From positions 1 through 52,812 of the forward strand of contig NZ_MUYU01000019.1 of NCBI RefSeq assembly GCF_002014825.1: 52,812 nucleotides of DNA, read 5' to 3'. The notes under the pieces are model-generated. The model was given only the letters and a program-made list of their open reading frames with translations. It did no database searches and was not told the DNA's origin. Positions 28,581 through 37,632 of this stretch are shown one piece after another; the stretch's first letter is position 1; each line of letters opens with the position of its first letter. The stretch comes from Moraxella pluranimalium. Its GTDB lineage: Bacteria; Pseudomonadota; Gammaproteobacteria; Pseudomonadales; Moraxellaceae. The position numbers were made by a program, and so were the translations under genes.

Positions 28581-29578
28581 CAGACACGCCCCCAATGAAA
28601 ACTCGCCAAGCGTTTCATCAAATCAGGATTTTTGACCATAATGTCATCGCCCGTACGTCCTTGTTCACGGTTATAATGGATGACATTGAGACGCAGTAGC
28701 CAAAAGATGGTCGCAGAATAGGAAAGCATCACAGGCAAGGCTCTCTTTTCATCATCAGTCAAAGGACGCACACTCTCATATCCCGCCACAAAGGCATCCA
28801 TCTTGGCGGTGTCAAAATTCACACTCTCGCCATCGGTGGCATTACCCCAAGTAGTACAAAAATCATTGATGGTGATTGCCACATCCATCAAATAATGCTC
28901 AACCGACACTTCAGTAAAATCAAGTAAGCCCGTCAAGCGTGGCGTATCCCCGCTAAAATCCCACAAGGTATTATCAGTAAACATATCCAAATGGCACAAG
29001 CCCTTTGGTAAATCGCTCGGCAAATTGGCATACGCTGTCCAAATGTCGTTCATAAGGCGAGCTTCATCGGTCGGCATAAAGGCGGTTTCACGCTCTTTGA
29101 CCCTTGCCCAGTCGTACAGTGGCACGCCATAATCTTCGGCAGGCTGCAGGGTTGTTAAGGTGTCATGTAGCACTGCCAATGCCTTACCCATTTCATGACA
29201 CATCACGGTGTCTGTCTGTGTCGGATGACTGCCTGCCAATTTTGGCACGAGCAAAATCGCTTTATTTTCATAACGCATGACGCAGTCTTCGCCGATTTGA
29301 TTGCCTTTGGCAGTGAGCTTCACAAGCGGTGGCGCAATCGGTAATTTATCCTTTAAAGCGTGCATGACGGTTGCCATCTTTATAATATCAGCAGGCACTC
29401 GCTCTTCGTATAGGGTAAATACATAAGAAAAATCATTGCCTTCGTCGCCATCTGTCTGCACGAACCAATTGGAATTTTTCACCCCCTGAACAATGGGAAT
29501 GGCTTTTTTGAATTTGACACCAAACAAACCACAAAACGCAAAAAATTCATCTTCAGACAAATGGGTATAAACAGACAT
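28580..29578 (-). CDS. thrB: Homoserine kinase (aminoglycoside phosphotransferase fold)
   Basis: A 332-residue kinase of the ThrB form found in Pseudomonas and relatives, which phosphorylates homoserine on the way to threonine. The N-terminal SVYTHLSEDEFFAF, the ATP-binding KNSNWFVQT, and the catalytic loop LCHLDMFTDNTLWDF (Brenner-type HxDxxxxN) are present, followed by LTGLLDFTEV with the metal-binding Asp. ATG 29578 has AGGAAA upstream; the ATG seven codons earlier does not. It opens an operon with three less understood genes and is divergent from hisF. Confidence 0.92.
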   Translation of the reverse strand: MSVYTHLSEDEFFAFCGLFGVKFKKAIPIVQGVKNSNWFVQTDGDEGNDFSYVFTLYEERVPADIIKMATVMHALKDKLPIAPPLVKLTAKGNQIGEDCVMRYENKAILLVPKLAGSHPTQTDTVMCHEMGKALAVLHDTLTTLQPAEDYGVPLYDWARVKERETAFMPTDEARLMNDIWTAYANLPSDLPKGLCHLDMFTDNTLWDFSGDTPRLTGLLDFTEVSVEHYLMDVAITINDFCTTWGNATDGESVNFDTAKMDAFVAGYESVRPLTDDEKRALPVMLSYSATIFWLLRLNVIHYNREQGRTGDDIMVKNPDLMKRLASFHWGRV

Positions 29579-29753
29579 AAGATTTCCTACAATCAGCACA
29601 AATCGGGCAAATCGCCCTGCGATAAAAACTTGCTGATATTTTAATGATTTTTTGATAAAATTGCCAAGTTATTTTAGGATTAAGCAGTGATTATTTCTGG
29701 CATAAGCGCCAATTACTGCCAACTATTGCCCATAATCTGCCATAGGATACGCC

Positions 29754-30536
29754 ATGCTTGCCAAACGCCTGATCCCTTGCCTTGATGTCGAAAATGGACG
29801 CGTTGTCAAAGGCGTGAATTTTGTTGATATCAAAGATGCAGGCGATCCTGTCGAAGTCTCAAAACGCTACAACGACCAAGGTGCCGATGAAATCACCTTT
29901 TTGGACATCACCGCCACATCCGATGGGCGAGATACCACTTACCATACCGTTGAGCTGATTGCCAAGTCCATCTTTATTCCGCTAACCGTCGGTGGTGGCG
30001 TGCGTAAAATCGAAGATATCAGAAACCTACTGAACGCTGGCGCAGACAAAGTCGGCATCAACTCTGCTGCCATCACCAATCCTGATTTGGTCAATGATGC
30101 CGCCGCACGCTTTGGCAATCAGTGCATCGTCGTCTCTATCGATGCCAAGCGAGTGACCAAGCCTGATGGCAGTATGGGCTTTGAAATCTTTACCCACGGT
30201 GGTCGCAAGCCAACAGGTATCGACGCCATCGAATGGGCAAAACAAATGACCGCTCGTGGCGCAGGTGAATTGCTCGTCACCAGCATGGACGGTGATGGCA
30301 CACGCCGTGGCTATGACCTTGAGCTGACTCGCACCATCGCTGACAGTGTCAATATTCCTGTCATCGCATCCGGTGGCGTGGGCAACTTACAGCATCTTGC
30401 CGATGGCGTGACCTTAGGCGGTGCTGATGCGGTACTTGCGGCGAGTATTTTTCACTTTGGCGATTATACCATCGGTGAAGCCAAAGCCTTTATGGCGGCT
30501 CAAGGTATTCCCATGCGATTGGTTGAGCCACGATAA
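29754..30536 (+). CDS. hisF: Imidazole glycerol phosphate synthase subunit HisF
   Basis: HisF is the cyclase barrel that, with HisH-derived ammonia, makes imidazole glycerol phosphate and AICAR. The 260-residue product has both catalytic Asp residues (D11 in [15 protein letters not shown] and the Asp of VVSIDAKR), the phosphate-binding GGGVRKIED and SGGVGN, and a complete length. It stands alone here; hisH and hisA are not in the window. A perfect inverted repeat follows at 30607. Confidence 0.96.
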   Translation: MLAKRLIPCLDVENGRVVKGVNFVDIKDAGDPVEVSKRYNDQGADEITFLDITATSDGRDTTYHTVELIAKSIFIPLTVGGGVRKIEDIRNLLNAGADKVGINSAAITNPDLVNDAAARFGNQCIVVSIDAKRVTKPDGSMGFEIFTHGGRKPTGIDAIEWAKQMTARGAGELLVTSMDGDGTRRGYDLELTRTIADSVNIPVIASGGVGNLQHLADGVTLGGADAVLAASIFHFGDYTIGEAKAFMAAQGIPMRLVEPR

Positions 30537-30606
30537 AGCACGACAAGCACGATAAAGTCAGTTAAGCCAGTTTGTATTAGCCAATCAGACAGCTGAATCA
30601 TAAGCA

Positions 30607-30631
30607 ATTTTGCAATCAAAGGTTGCAAAAT
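30607..30631 (+). promoter_or_regulatory. Perfect 9-base inverted repeat between hisF and ribH
   Basis: ATTTTGCAA and TTGCAAAAT flank seven bases. No T run follows, so it is a poor terminator for hisF and may be an operator for ribH instead. Confidence 0.5.
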
Positions 30632-30672
30632 GACGCTTAAAAACACAGCCAATGTATGCTACAATAGCCTCA

Positions 30673-30687
30673 TGATAATCATTCATA
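30673..30687 (+). promoter_or_regulatory. Fur-like half-box before ribH
   Basis: TGATAATCATT at 30673 matches the core of the Fur consensus, but the right half is poor (about 12 of 15 in the 7-1-7 pattern). It sits close behind a TACAAT -10 candidate (30660-30665), a position suited to repression. Confidence 0.35.
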
Positions 30688-30711
30688 TATTTTTAAAATT
30701 AGGATAAGACA

Positions 30712-31206
30712 ATGACAACTTACACTGCACAAAAAGCCGCCATCACGCACATCGAAGGCGCTTTGGACAATAACACTGCTGTACGCATCGGTATCGCTGT
30801 TGGCCGTTTTAATGGCTTTTTGGTCGAAAGCTTGGTTGAAGGTGCTATCGACGCCCTAGTACGCCACGGTGTGCAAGGCGAAAATATCGATGTGGTGCGT
30901 GTGCCTGGTGCATTTGAGCTACCACTCACCGCCAAGCGTTTGGCTGAGTCGGACAAATATGATGCTATTATCGTACTCGGTGCCATCATCCGTGGCGCGA
31001 CACCGCATTTTGACATCGTCGCCAATGAGTCTGCCAAAGGTCTAAGCCAAGTCGCACTCAGCCTAGGTAAGCCTGTCATTAACGGCATCTTGACCACCGA
31101 AAACATCGAGCAGACCATCGAGCGCGCCGGCACCAAAGCAGGCAACAAAGGCTATGAAGCCGCGATGACTGCTCTCGAGATGGTCTCAGTCCTAAAAGCC
31201 ATCTAA
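30712..31206 (+). CDS. ribH: 6,7-dimethyl-8-ribityllumazine synthase
   Basis: RibH condenses the ribityl pyrimidine with dihydroxybutanone phosphate in riboflavin synthesis. The 164-residue product has [51 protein letters not shown] with the catalytic His, and [17 protein letters not shown]. No FMN riboswitch is seen upstream. nusB follows after a 231-base gap with a hairpin and its own promoter candidate. Confidence 0.97.
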   Translation: MTTYTAQKAAITHIEGALDNNTAVRIGIAVGRFNGFLVESLVEGAIDALVRHGVQGENIDVVRVPGAFELPLTAKRLAESDKYDAIIVLGAIIRGATPHFDIVANESAKGLSQVALSLGKPVINGILTTENIEQTIERAGTKAGNKGYEAAMTALEMVSVLKAI

Positions 31207-31220
31207 GTTTATCCATCTTG

Positions 31221-31246
31221 GCATATCCATCATAGGGTGGATATGC
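31221..31246 (+). terminator. Hairpin between ribH and nusB
   Basis: GCATATCC and GGATATGC pair perfectly around ten bases, 15 bases after ribH. The T tract that should follow is missing, so termination would be weak; a processing or attenuation role is possible. Confidence 0.4.
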
Positions 31247-31437
31247 TCGGTGCGTTTTGGCGACGCATCACGAATGAGTCATCATTCTGCACTATTTAAC
31301 AGCTTCAATTGATCTTTTGCTTTGCAATCGGATGCTTGGCACGCCTTGCAAATTTGCTTGATTTGCCAATTTATGCACTGGCGAATTTATGGTATAGTAA
31401 GCCATATGCATCCTTTTGCCATTACTGGACATCGCTT

Positions 31438-31965
31438 ATGACAGACCATATTATCCCATCAGACACAGGCTATAAGACTTCTCACACCGCCGTGCGTAAG
31501 GCACGCCGTTTTGCCCTACAGGGTCTTTATGAGTGGCTATTGACCGATTATCGCTTCTCAAAAATTGATCGCCATCTGATGGGCGGCAACGAGCCACACA
31601 CCATCGCCGCTCGTACTCGTGCGGATAATGCCATGCATACTGTGCATTTGGGCTATTATCATGAATTGATGCGTCAGATCCCAGAGCAAGCAGATCAATT
31701 GGTGCTGGAATTTTCAAGCTACATCGATCGTAGCTTTGATCGTCTTGATCCTATCGAAAAAGCCGTACTGCTCATCGGTGCGTACGAGCTCAAATACAGT
31801 CTGCACATCCCTTATAAAGTCGTACTTGATGAAGCCATGCAATTGAACACCCATTTTGGGGCGACCGATGCGCATAAGCTCATCAATGCTGTGCTTGACC
31901 AATACGCCAAAGTCGTACGTGAAGCCGAAGTCAAAGCTGATCAAGCGAAAAAATCAAACGGCTGA
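31438..31965 (+). CDS. nusB: Transcription antitermination factor NusB
   Basis: NusB, with NusE, binds boxA RNA to assemble the rRNA antitermination complex. The 175-residue product has the family N terminus ([14 protein letters not shown]) and C-terminal core ([36 protein letters not shown]). It is somewhat longer than the E. coli protein at both ends. I start at ATG 31438: the longer frame to 31309 runs through the promoter (TATAGT at 31393-31398). thiL begins two bases after its stop. Confidence 0.94.
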   Translation: MTDHIIPSDTGYKTSHTAVRKARRFALQGLYEWLLTDYRFSKIDRHLMGGNEPHTIAARTRADNAMHTVHLGYYHELMRQIPEQADQLVLEFSSYIDRSFDRLDPIEKAVLLIGAYELKYSLHIPYKVVLDEAMQLNTHFGATDAHKLINAVLDQYAKVVREAEVKADQAKKSNG

Positions 31966-31967
31966 TT

Positions 31968-32897
31968 ATGTCCGAATTTTCGCTCATCGCTCGGCATTTT
32001 TGCCGTCATCCAGCCGCTGCTGATATCGCCATCAGCGTCGGTGATGACTGCGCCGTCGTTGATGCGCCCATCGGTCAGCAGATTGTGATCTGCACCGACA
32101 CGATGGTGGCAAATCGCCATTATCCAATGGACACACCAGCGCGCGCCATCGGTCATAAGGCGGTGGCGGTCAATCTATCTGATCTATCCGCAATGGGTGC
32201 GACGCCCCACAGCATCACCCTTGCTTTGAGCCTGCCAAGCTATGATGAAGCTTGGGTGGCGGATTTTGCCGATGGGCTATATGCGATTTGTGATCATTAT
32301 GGCGTTAAGCTCATTGGCGGTGACACGACTTATGCACCGACCACCACCATCAGCGTGACGGCGATGGGCTTTGTGCCTGCAGGATGCGCCATCACACGCA
32401 CAGGCGCTAAGCCTGATGATATCATATGTGTCAGTGGCAAGATTGGCAGTGCTGCTTTTGCCTTATTTGAGGTCCTATCAGGGCAGGCAAGCCCACTTCG
32501 CACAACACTGGATTATCCCGAGCCGCAGGTGGCACTTGGGCAAGCTTTGCATGGCTATGCCAATAGCATGATTGATATTTCTGATGGCTTGGGGCAAGAT
32601 TTGGGGCATATCCTAAGCGGTAGTGGCGTGGGTGCAAAGCTATATCTGGACAATATACCTTGCGATGACTCATTGAATCAGTTGCCCTTTGCCCAAAAAT
32701 ATCAGCACATCCTAAATGGCGGTGATGATTATCAGCTGTGCTTTACGATGAATCAAGAAAAATTTGCCCAATTTCAAGCGGATTTTCCCGATTTATCCAT
32801 TCATGCCATCGGAGAAATCACGGCAGATAGCGGCGTGCAGTTATTCGAACATGGACAAGCGGTAGCCTTTGACATCAAAGGATTTGAGCATTTTTAG
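31968..32897 (+). CDS. thiL: Thiamine-monophosphate kinase
   Basis: ThiL makes thiamine diphosphate from the monophosphate. The 309-residue product has the AIR-synthase-like metal/ATP residues (ISVGDDCAVVD, DTMVANRHY), the core AVNLSDLSAMGATP, LIGGDTTY, MIDISDGLGQDLGH and LNGGDDYQLCF. The nusB-thiL order is conserved in gammaproteobacteria, but pgpA, the usual next gene, is displaced by the gene at 32907. Confidence 0.96.
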   Translation: MSEFSLIARHFCRHPAAADIAISVGDDCAVVDAPIGQQIVICTDTMVANRHYPMDTPARAIGHKAVAVNLSDLSAMGATPHSITLALSLPSYDEAWVADFADGLYAICDHYGVKLIGGDTTYAPTTTISVTAMGFVPAGCAITRTGAKPDDIICVSGKIGSAAFALFEVLSGQASPLRTTLDYPEPQVALGQALHGYANSMIDISDGLGQDLGHILSGSGVGAKLYLDNIPCDDSLNQLPFAQKYQHILNGGDDYQLCFTMNQEKFAQFQADFPDLSIHAIGEITADSGVQLFEHGQAVAFDIKGFEHF

Positions 32898-32906
32898 GAT
32901 GATGAT

Positions 32907-33503
32907 ATGAGCGATAATCTTGAAAAAACCGAACGCCTGATTCGTGAAATTAATCTGATTCATGCCAAATATTCACAAGATTATTTTGAAACAGGTAAGG
33001 TGCAAAAGGTCAATTTAAGCCGTACACTAAAAAATGTTCCCATTGAGCATATTTTATCCTATCGGCTCAATCTGCACGAAGCGATTAACGACTATCTGCT
33101 CTTTGCCGACACCAAAGATATTGCTTTTTATTATCGGGTGAAAACTTCCGAAAGCATCCACGCCAAAATCGCTCGCTATTTGGCAAGACAAAATCAATAT
33201 CCCGTGAATAATATCTTAAATGATATTTTTGGTGCTCGTATTGTTTTGCCATCGGCGGATATTGCTTTGATTTTGGATAAATTGGATGAATTTAAAGAAA
33301 AATACGGTCTAAAAAACTGGTATCTGCGAGATGTGGATGGCTACATTGGCATCCATGTGTATTTCAAAAATGCCAGCAACTTTTATTATCCGTGGGAATT
33401 GCAAATTTGGGATGAAAGCGACGCCCTGACCAATATCCAAAACCACATCGCCTACAAGCGTGACTTTGTCAAACAGGAAAGCCATGAGCCAAGCCAAACC
33501 TGA
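32907..33503 (+). CDS. Small RelA/SpoT-type nucleotide synthetase-like protein
   Basis: This 198-residue protein fits the RelA/SpoT synthetase fold without hydrolase or regulatory domains. Seen in the sequence: R77-V-K79 with SESIHAK87 (ATP-binding basic strand), NDIFGARIVL with D106 (metal/catalytic Asp), DGYIGIHV with Y146 and H150 (G-loop), and WELQIWD with E164. Those match the residues known to be needed in alarmone synthetases, so activity as a small (p)ppGpp-type synthetase is plausible but not shown. It is inserted between thiL and pgpA and overlaps the pgpA start by 20 bases. It is AT-richer than its neighbours: sampled 60-base lines give about 33-43% G+C. No antitoxin-like partner is seen. 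Confidence 0.75.
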   Translation: MSDNLEKTERLIREINLIHAKYSQDYFETGKVQKVNLSRTLKNVPIEHILSYRLNLHEAINDYLLFADTKDIAFYYRVKTSESIHAKIARYLARQNQYPVNNILNDIFGARIVLPSADIALILDKLDEFKEKYGLKNWYLRDVDGYIGIHVYFKNASNFYYPWELQIWDESDALTNIQNHIAYKRDFVKQESHEPSQT

Positions 33504-34065
33504 CATCTACAAATCCAATCAATGCCCACCTTGCCCACCGAGTGCCAGCACCTTTGACAAGTGCATCTATTGGCTTGGCATTGGCTTGGGCTCGGGCTTG
33601 CCACGCCGTGCTGCTGGCACTTGGGGGACGGTTGGCGGATTGGTGATTGCCCTGCCTTTGATTTGGGCGGGGTTTTGGGTGTTTTTGGCAGTGACACTGA
33701 TTGGACTTATCATCGGCAGCCACATCTGCGGCAAGACATCACAGCTGATGGATATTGAAGATGATCCGCACATCGTATGGGATGAATGGGTGGGTATGTG
33801 GCTAAGCCTATTGCCGACGGTATTTGTGCTACATCAGTTTGGGCAGATGAGTGAGTTTTATCCAAATTCCGTGACTTTTTGGATTGTCATTGTGCTTGGT
33901 TTTGGGTTATTTCGACTGTTTGATGTGCTAAAGCCTGCACCGATTAGCTGGGCGGATAAGTATGTCTCGGGCGGGTTTGGGATTATGCTTGATGATGTGC
34001 TTGCAGGTATCATTGCAGGGATGATTACGGTGATTGTGGTGTTTAGCTTTGTGCCATTTGGCTGA
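33484..34065 (+). CDS. pgpA: Phosphatidylglycerophosphatase A
   Basis: PgpA removes phosphate from phosphatidylglycerophosphate to form phosphatidylglycerol in the inner membrane. The 193-residue product has GSGLPRRAAGTWGTVGGL, the acidic VWDEWVGMWL, and FRLFDVLKPAPISWADKYVSGGFGIMLDDVLAG, all family signatures, within about four membrane helices. ATG 33484 has AGGAAA just upstream and gives overlap with the preceding gene; a start eight codons earlier lies deeper inside it. Confidence 0.94.
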   Translation: MSQAKPDIYKSNQCPPCPPSASTFDKCIYWLGIGLGSGLPRRAAGTWGTVGGLVIALPLIWAGFWVFLAVTLIGLIIGSHICGKTSQLMDIEDDPHIVWDEWVGMWLSLLPTVFVLHQFGQMSEFYPNSVTFWIVIVLGFGLFRLFDVLKPAPISWADKYVSGGFGIMLDDVLAGIIAGMITVIVVFSFVPFG

Positions 34066-34088
34066 TAAACCACACAACGGCAGTTTAT
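34062..34088. terminator. Possible convergent terminator hairpin
   Basis: GATAAAC and GTTTATC flank twelve bases in the short gap between pgpA and the VOC gene. The stem is weak and lacks a clear T run. Confidence 0.3.
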
Positions 34089-34104
34089 CAACCAAATCAA
34101 TGGC

Positions 34105-34533
34105 TTATAGCTGACAGTTCACCATCCATTGGATGCCGAATTTATCCTTAATCACGCCAAACATCGCACCCCAAAAGGTCTTATCGAGTGGCGCAACTAC
34201 CGTACCGCCATCAGACAGCGCATGATATAGGCGTGTCGCTTCATCCACTTCATCAGCGGTGAAATCTAGACTCACTGAATGTGCATTACCACGCAACAAC
34301 GACTCATCACCGCCGCAAGTGCCTGATACCACATCCGATGCCATCAGACAATGCTCGCCAATCATCAGTTCAGCGTGCATAATCAAATTGGCATCACGCT
34401 CGCTAAGAGCGTTGTTGCCTGCTGGCATTTGCCCAAATCGCATCATGCGTGGCTCACCACCAAACACGCTGGCATAAAACTCAAATGCCGCTTCGGCTTG
34501 ACCGTCAAAATTGATATAGTGATTGATTTTCAT
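34105..34533 (-). CDS. VOC/PhnB-like glyoxalase-fold protein
   Basis: The 142-residue product belongs to the PhnB branch of the vicinal oxygen chelate superfamily: INFDGQAEAAFEFYASVFGG at the start, MHAELMIGEHCLMASD in the middle, and the C-terminal KTFWGAMFGVIKDKFGIQWMVN. These proteins have no settled function; old names such as 3-demethylubiquinone methyltransferase are misleading. It is single-copy here and divergent from glmU. Confidence 0.87.
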   Translation of the reverse strand: MKINHYINFDGQAEAAFEFYASVFGGEPRMMRFGQMPAGNNALSERDANLIMHAELMIGEHCLMASDVVSGTCGGDESLLRGNAHSVSLDFTADEVDEATRLYHALSDGGTVVAPLDKTFWGAMFGVIKDKFGIQWMVNCQL

Positions 34534-34719
34534 ACAGTTTTCCTTGTGGGTGTATTTGTGTTATTTTTCATTATAAATACATGGCACATTGAATGATATT
34601 GAAGTTTTGTAAACTCCCTGATTTATAACAAAACCACAACCAAAGCTGTATAAAATTTTGCCAAAATCTCATGAATTTTTGCTAAAATTGATGGATTAAC
34701 AATTTTTAAGGAAAATCCC

Positions 34720-36075
34720 ATGACGCTACACACCATTATCTTAGCCGCTGGCAAAGGCACTCGCATGAAATCACGCCGCCCAAAGGTACTACAAACCTTA
34801 GCAGGTAAGGCATTGGTTCGCCATGTACTTGATACTTGCCAAAGCATTCAATCTGACAGCACGGTGCTGATTTATGGCTTTGGTGGTGAGATGGTCAAGG
34901 CGGATTTGGCGGATTATGCCGTGACTTTTGCTGAGCAAGCCGAACAACTGGGTACGGGTCATGCGGTCAAGATGGCGCTACCGCACTTGCCTGCCGATGG
35001 CAAAAGCTTGATTTTGTATGGTGATGTGCCGCTAACCCAAGCAGATACCTTGACCAAGCTTGTCGAAGCGAACACCGACGGCATTTCAATGCTGACCTTG
35101 AATGTTGCCAATCCATTTGGACTAGGTCGCATCATCCGTGAAAATGGCAAAGTCGTCGCCATCGTCGAGCAAAAAGATGCTACCGATGCCCAAAAAGCCA
35201 TCACTGAGATTAACAGCGGCATCTACTGCGTGGACAATGCCCTACTGCATAAATACCTACCCATCCTAAGCAATGACAACGCCCAAGGCGAATACTATCT
35301 CACCGACATCGTCAAGCTTGCTGTCGCTGATGGCGTGACCATCGCTACCATCGCCCCAGAATACGAATTTGAAATCGAAGGGGTCAATGACCGCATTCAG
35401 CTAGCCGCTCTTGAACGCACCTATCAAGCGCACCAAATCCGAGCTCTACAGGTGAACGGCGTACAGTTCGCCGACCCAAGCCGTGTCGATATTCGTGGCA
35501 CATTGACGGCGGGCAATGATGTGTTTATCGACATCAACACCGTATTTATCGGTGATGTCACTCTAGGCGATGGCGTGCAGATTGACGCAGGCAATGTGAT
35601 TAGCAACACCACCATCGGCACAGGCACGCACATCAAGCCAAACTGCGTCATTGATGACAGCATCATCGGTGCTGATGTCGCCATCGGGCCATTTGCACAT
35701 CTGCGTCCAAAAACTGTACTGGCAGACAAAGTCAAAATCGGCAACTTTGTCGAAACCAAAAAAACCCAAGTCGGTCTGGGTAGCAAAATCAACCACCTAA
35801 GCTATGTTGGCGATGCCGCCTTGGGTGCTGATGTCAATATCGGTGCAGGAGTGATTACTTGCAATTATGATGGTGTGAATAAATTTAACACCATCATCGG
35901 TGATAACGCCTTTGTGGGTAGTAACTCAAGCCTAGTCGCCCCTGTCAAAGTCGGTAAAGGTGCAACCATCGGCGCAGGCTCGGTCATCACCAAAGATGTG
36001 CCAGAAGACAAGCTATCATTAGCTCGTGCTCGCCAAGCCACCATCGATGGCTGGAGTCGCCCAGCCAAAAAATAA
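34720..36075 (+). CDS. glmU: Bifunctional GlcN-1-P acetyltransferase / GlcNAc-1-P uridyltransferase
   Basis: GlmU makes UDP-GlcNAc for peptidoglycan and lipooligosaccharide. The 451-residue product has the N-terminal pyrophosphorylase ([37 protein letters not shown]) and the C-terminal left-handed beta helix with hexapeptide repeats and acetyltransferase residues ([39 protein letters not shown]). A good terminator follows. Confidence 0.97.
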   Translation: MTLHTIILAAGKGTRMKSRRPKVLQTLAGKALVRHVLDTCQSIQSDSTVLIYGFGGEMVKADLADYAVTFAEQAEQLGTGHAVKMALPHLPADGKSLILYGDVPLTQADTLTKLVEANTDGISMLTLNVANPFGLGRIIRENGKVVAIVEQKDATDAQKAITEINSGIYCVDNALLHKYLPILSNDNAQGEYYLTDIVKLAVADGVTIATIAPEYEFEIEGVNDRIQLAALERTYQAHQIRALQVNGVQFADPSRVDIRGTLTAGNDVFIDINTVFIGDVTLGDGVQIDAGNVISNTTIGTGTHIKPNCVIDDSIIGADVAIGPFAHLRPKTVLADKVKIGNFVETKKTQVGLGSKINHLSYVGDAALGADVNIGAGVITCNYDGVNKFNTIIGDNAFVGSNSSLVAPVKVGKGATIGAGSVITKDVPEDKLSLARARQATIDGWSRPAKK

Positions 36076-36099
36076 GCCATCAAGTCTATGACAATCATC

Positions 36100-36130
36100 A
36101 GCACAAATCATCACGATTTGTGCTTTTTTT
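36100..36130 (+). terminator. Terminator of glmU
   Basis: AGCACAAATC and GATTTGTGCT form a perfect 10-pair stem followed by seven T, 25 bases after glmU. Confidence 0.85.
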
Positions 36131-36272
36131 ATGGCTAATTACCCACCCATATTCACATAAATTTGTATAATCAAAATTTAATATTGCCAATTATTCACCA
36201 CTGGATTATAATTGCTCAAATTTTAAGCATTTTTATCATACGCTTGCAAATATCTCCGCACAAGGACGACAC

Positions 36273-37298
36273 ATGACCGCTTTTTCGCTCAAGGCACATT
36301 TAGAACGCCAACATATCGTCATCTCATGGCAACGCTACGGCATCGAAGCGCTCAATTTTATGGCGCTTGGGCTGTTTTCGTCCTTGATTTTGGGCTTGAT
36401 TATCAAAAATATCGGCACTTGGGCAAATCTACCTTGGCTCATCGACATCGGCACGCAGGCGCAGAGTATGGTGGGTGCAGCCATCGGCGCAGGGGTCGCT
36501 TATGCGCTCAAATCGCCACCGCTCGTGCTATTTACTAGTATCATTACAGGCTTTGCAGGGGCAAGTCTTGGCGGGCCTGTGGGGGCATTTGTGGCAGCGC
36601 TGATTGGTGCAGAATTTGGCAAATTCGTCCATCGCACCACACCGCTTGACATCATCGTCACGCCAGCGACGACGCTGATTGTCGGCATGGCGGTGGCAGG
36701 ATTTGTCAGCCCACTCATCGCCGAGCTGATGACTTCATTGGGGCAGTTTATCATGTGGGCGGTAGAGCTCTCCCCCATCATCATGAGCATCGTCGTGGCG
36801 GTGGCAATGGGGCTGATTCTCACCTTACCCATCTCAAGTGCTGCCATCGCCATCAGTCTAGGCTTGGGCGGTTTGGCAGCAGGGGCAGCGACGGTGGGCT
36901 GTGCGGCACAGATGATTGGCTTTGCGGTGATGAGCTATCGGGATAATGGCATGGGCGGTGCGGTTGCTTGTGGGCTTGGTACGAGCATGATTCAGATGCC
37001 TAATATCCTAAAAAATCCCAAAATCTGGCTACCACCAACGCTGTCTGGGGCGATTTTAGCACCTTTTGCCACGGCAATGTTTGGCATGACCAATATCCCA
37101 TCGGGTGCAGGCATGGGCACATCAGGGCTTGTCGGACAAATCGGCACGCTTGATGCTATGGGGACGAGCCTTAGCACTTGGGGGCTGATCATTGCCTTTC
37201 ATGTGCTACTCCCTGCGCTTTTGACTTGGGTATTTGCCAAAATCATGCGTGCCAAAGGCTGGATTAAAGATGGCGATTTGGCGCTGGATAAGGCTTAA
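36273..37298 (+). CDS. Orphan PTS EIIC-like membrane permease (EIIC_2 type)
   Basis: The 341-residue protein has about ten hydrophobic Gly/Ala-rich helices and the pattern of the PTS_EIIC_2 family (YGIEALNFMALGLFSSLILGLIIKN split over the first helix, GAAIGAGVAYALKSPPLV, PSGAGMGTSGLVGQ). Classical sugar PTS needs IIA and IIB partners; none is adjacent. Members of this family often stand alone, so its substrate and energy source are unknown. It has an unremarkable ACGACAC-preceded ATG with AAGGA upstream. Identity as a IIC-type permease is fairly secure, function is not. Confidence 0.82.
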   Translation: MTAFSLKAHLERQHIVISWQRYGIEALNFMALGLFSSLILGLIIKNIGTWANLPWLIDIGTQAQSMVGAAIGAGVAYALKSPPLVLFTSIITGFAGASLGGPVGAFVAALIGAEFGKFVHRTTPLDIIVTPATTLIVGMAVAGFVSPLIAELMTSLGQFIMWAVELSPIIMSIVVAVAMGLILTLPISSAAIAISLGLGGLAAGAATVGCAAQMIGFAVMSYRDNGMGGAVACGLGTSMIQMPNILKNPKIWLPPTLSGAILAPFATAMFGMTNIPSGAGMGTSGLVGQIGTLDAMGTSLSTWGLIIAFHVLLPALLTWVFAKIMRAKGWIKDGDLALDKA

Positions 37299-37364
37299 TT
37301 AATATAAAAAGTCATTAAAAATCAAACTCTTATAAATTTTTGATAAAATCATTCCCAAAAACAC

Positions 37365-37392
37365 TTGCAAAGGATAAAAATTTCGGTATAAT
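37365..37392 (+). promoter_or_regulatory. Promoter of the tRNA-Gln pair
   Basis: TTGCAA (37365-37370), 16 bases, TATAAT (37387-37392), with the first tRNA-Gln 14 bases further on. Confidence 0.75.
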
Positions 37393-37405
37393 TATCGCCC
37401 TATAT

Positions 37406-37481
37406 AGGGGTATCGCCAAGTTGGTAAGGCATCAGGTTTTGATCCTGACATTCGTTGGTTCGAGTCCAGCTACCTCTGCCA
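37406..37481 (+). tRNA. tRNA-Gln (anticodon TTG), copy 1
   Basis: A 76-base tRNA with encoded CCA. The acceptor stem AGGGGTA/TACCTCT includes one G-U pair. The anticodon stem TCAGG/CCTGA encloses TTTTGAT, giving TTG for glutamine. It is identical to the copy at 37552. Confidence 0.95.
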
Positions 37482-37551
37482 TATTTCCAAACAAATGCCT
37501 CCTGTTTGTTTTGGATAAAGTTCGCAAATCTTTATAAAAAAATTTGCATCT

Positions 37552-37627
37552 AGGGGTATCGCCAAGTTGGTAAGGCATCAGGTTTTGATCCTGACATTCG
37601 TTGGTTCGAGTCCAGCTACCTCTGCCA
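37552..37627 (+). tRNA. tRNA-Gln (anticodon TTG), copy 2
   Basis: All 76 bases match copy 1. The 70-base spacer between the copies contains GCAAAT / ATTTGC (about 37524-37547), a small stem that may help processing of a common precursor. A terminator follows at 37633. Confidence 0.95.
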
Positions 37628-37632
37628 AATCC

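Noticed and set aside
32907..33503. Possible toxin-antitoxin pair built on the alarmone-synthetase-like gene
   Set aside because: Both neighbours are housekeeping genes (thiL, pgpA) and no small antitoxin ORF is adjacent.
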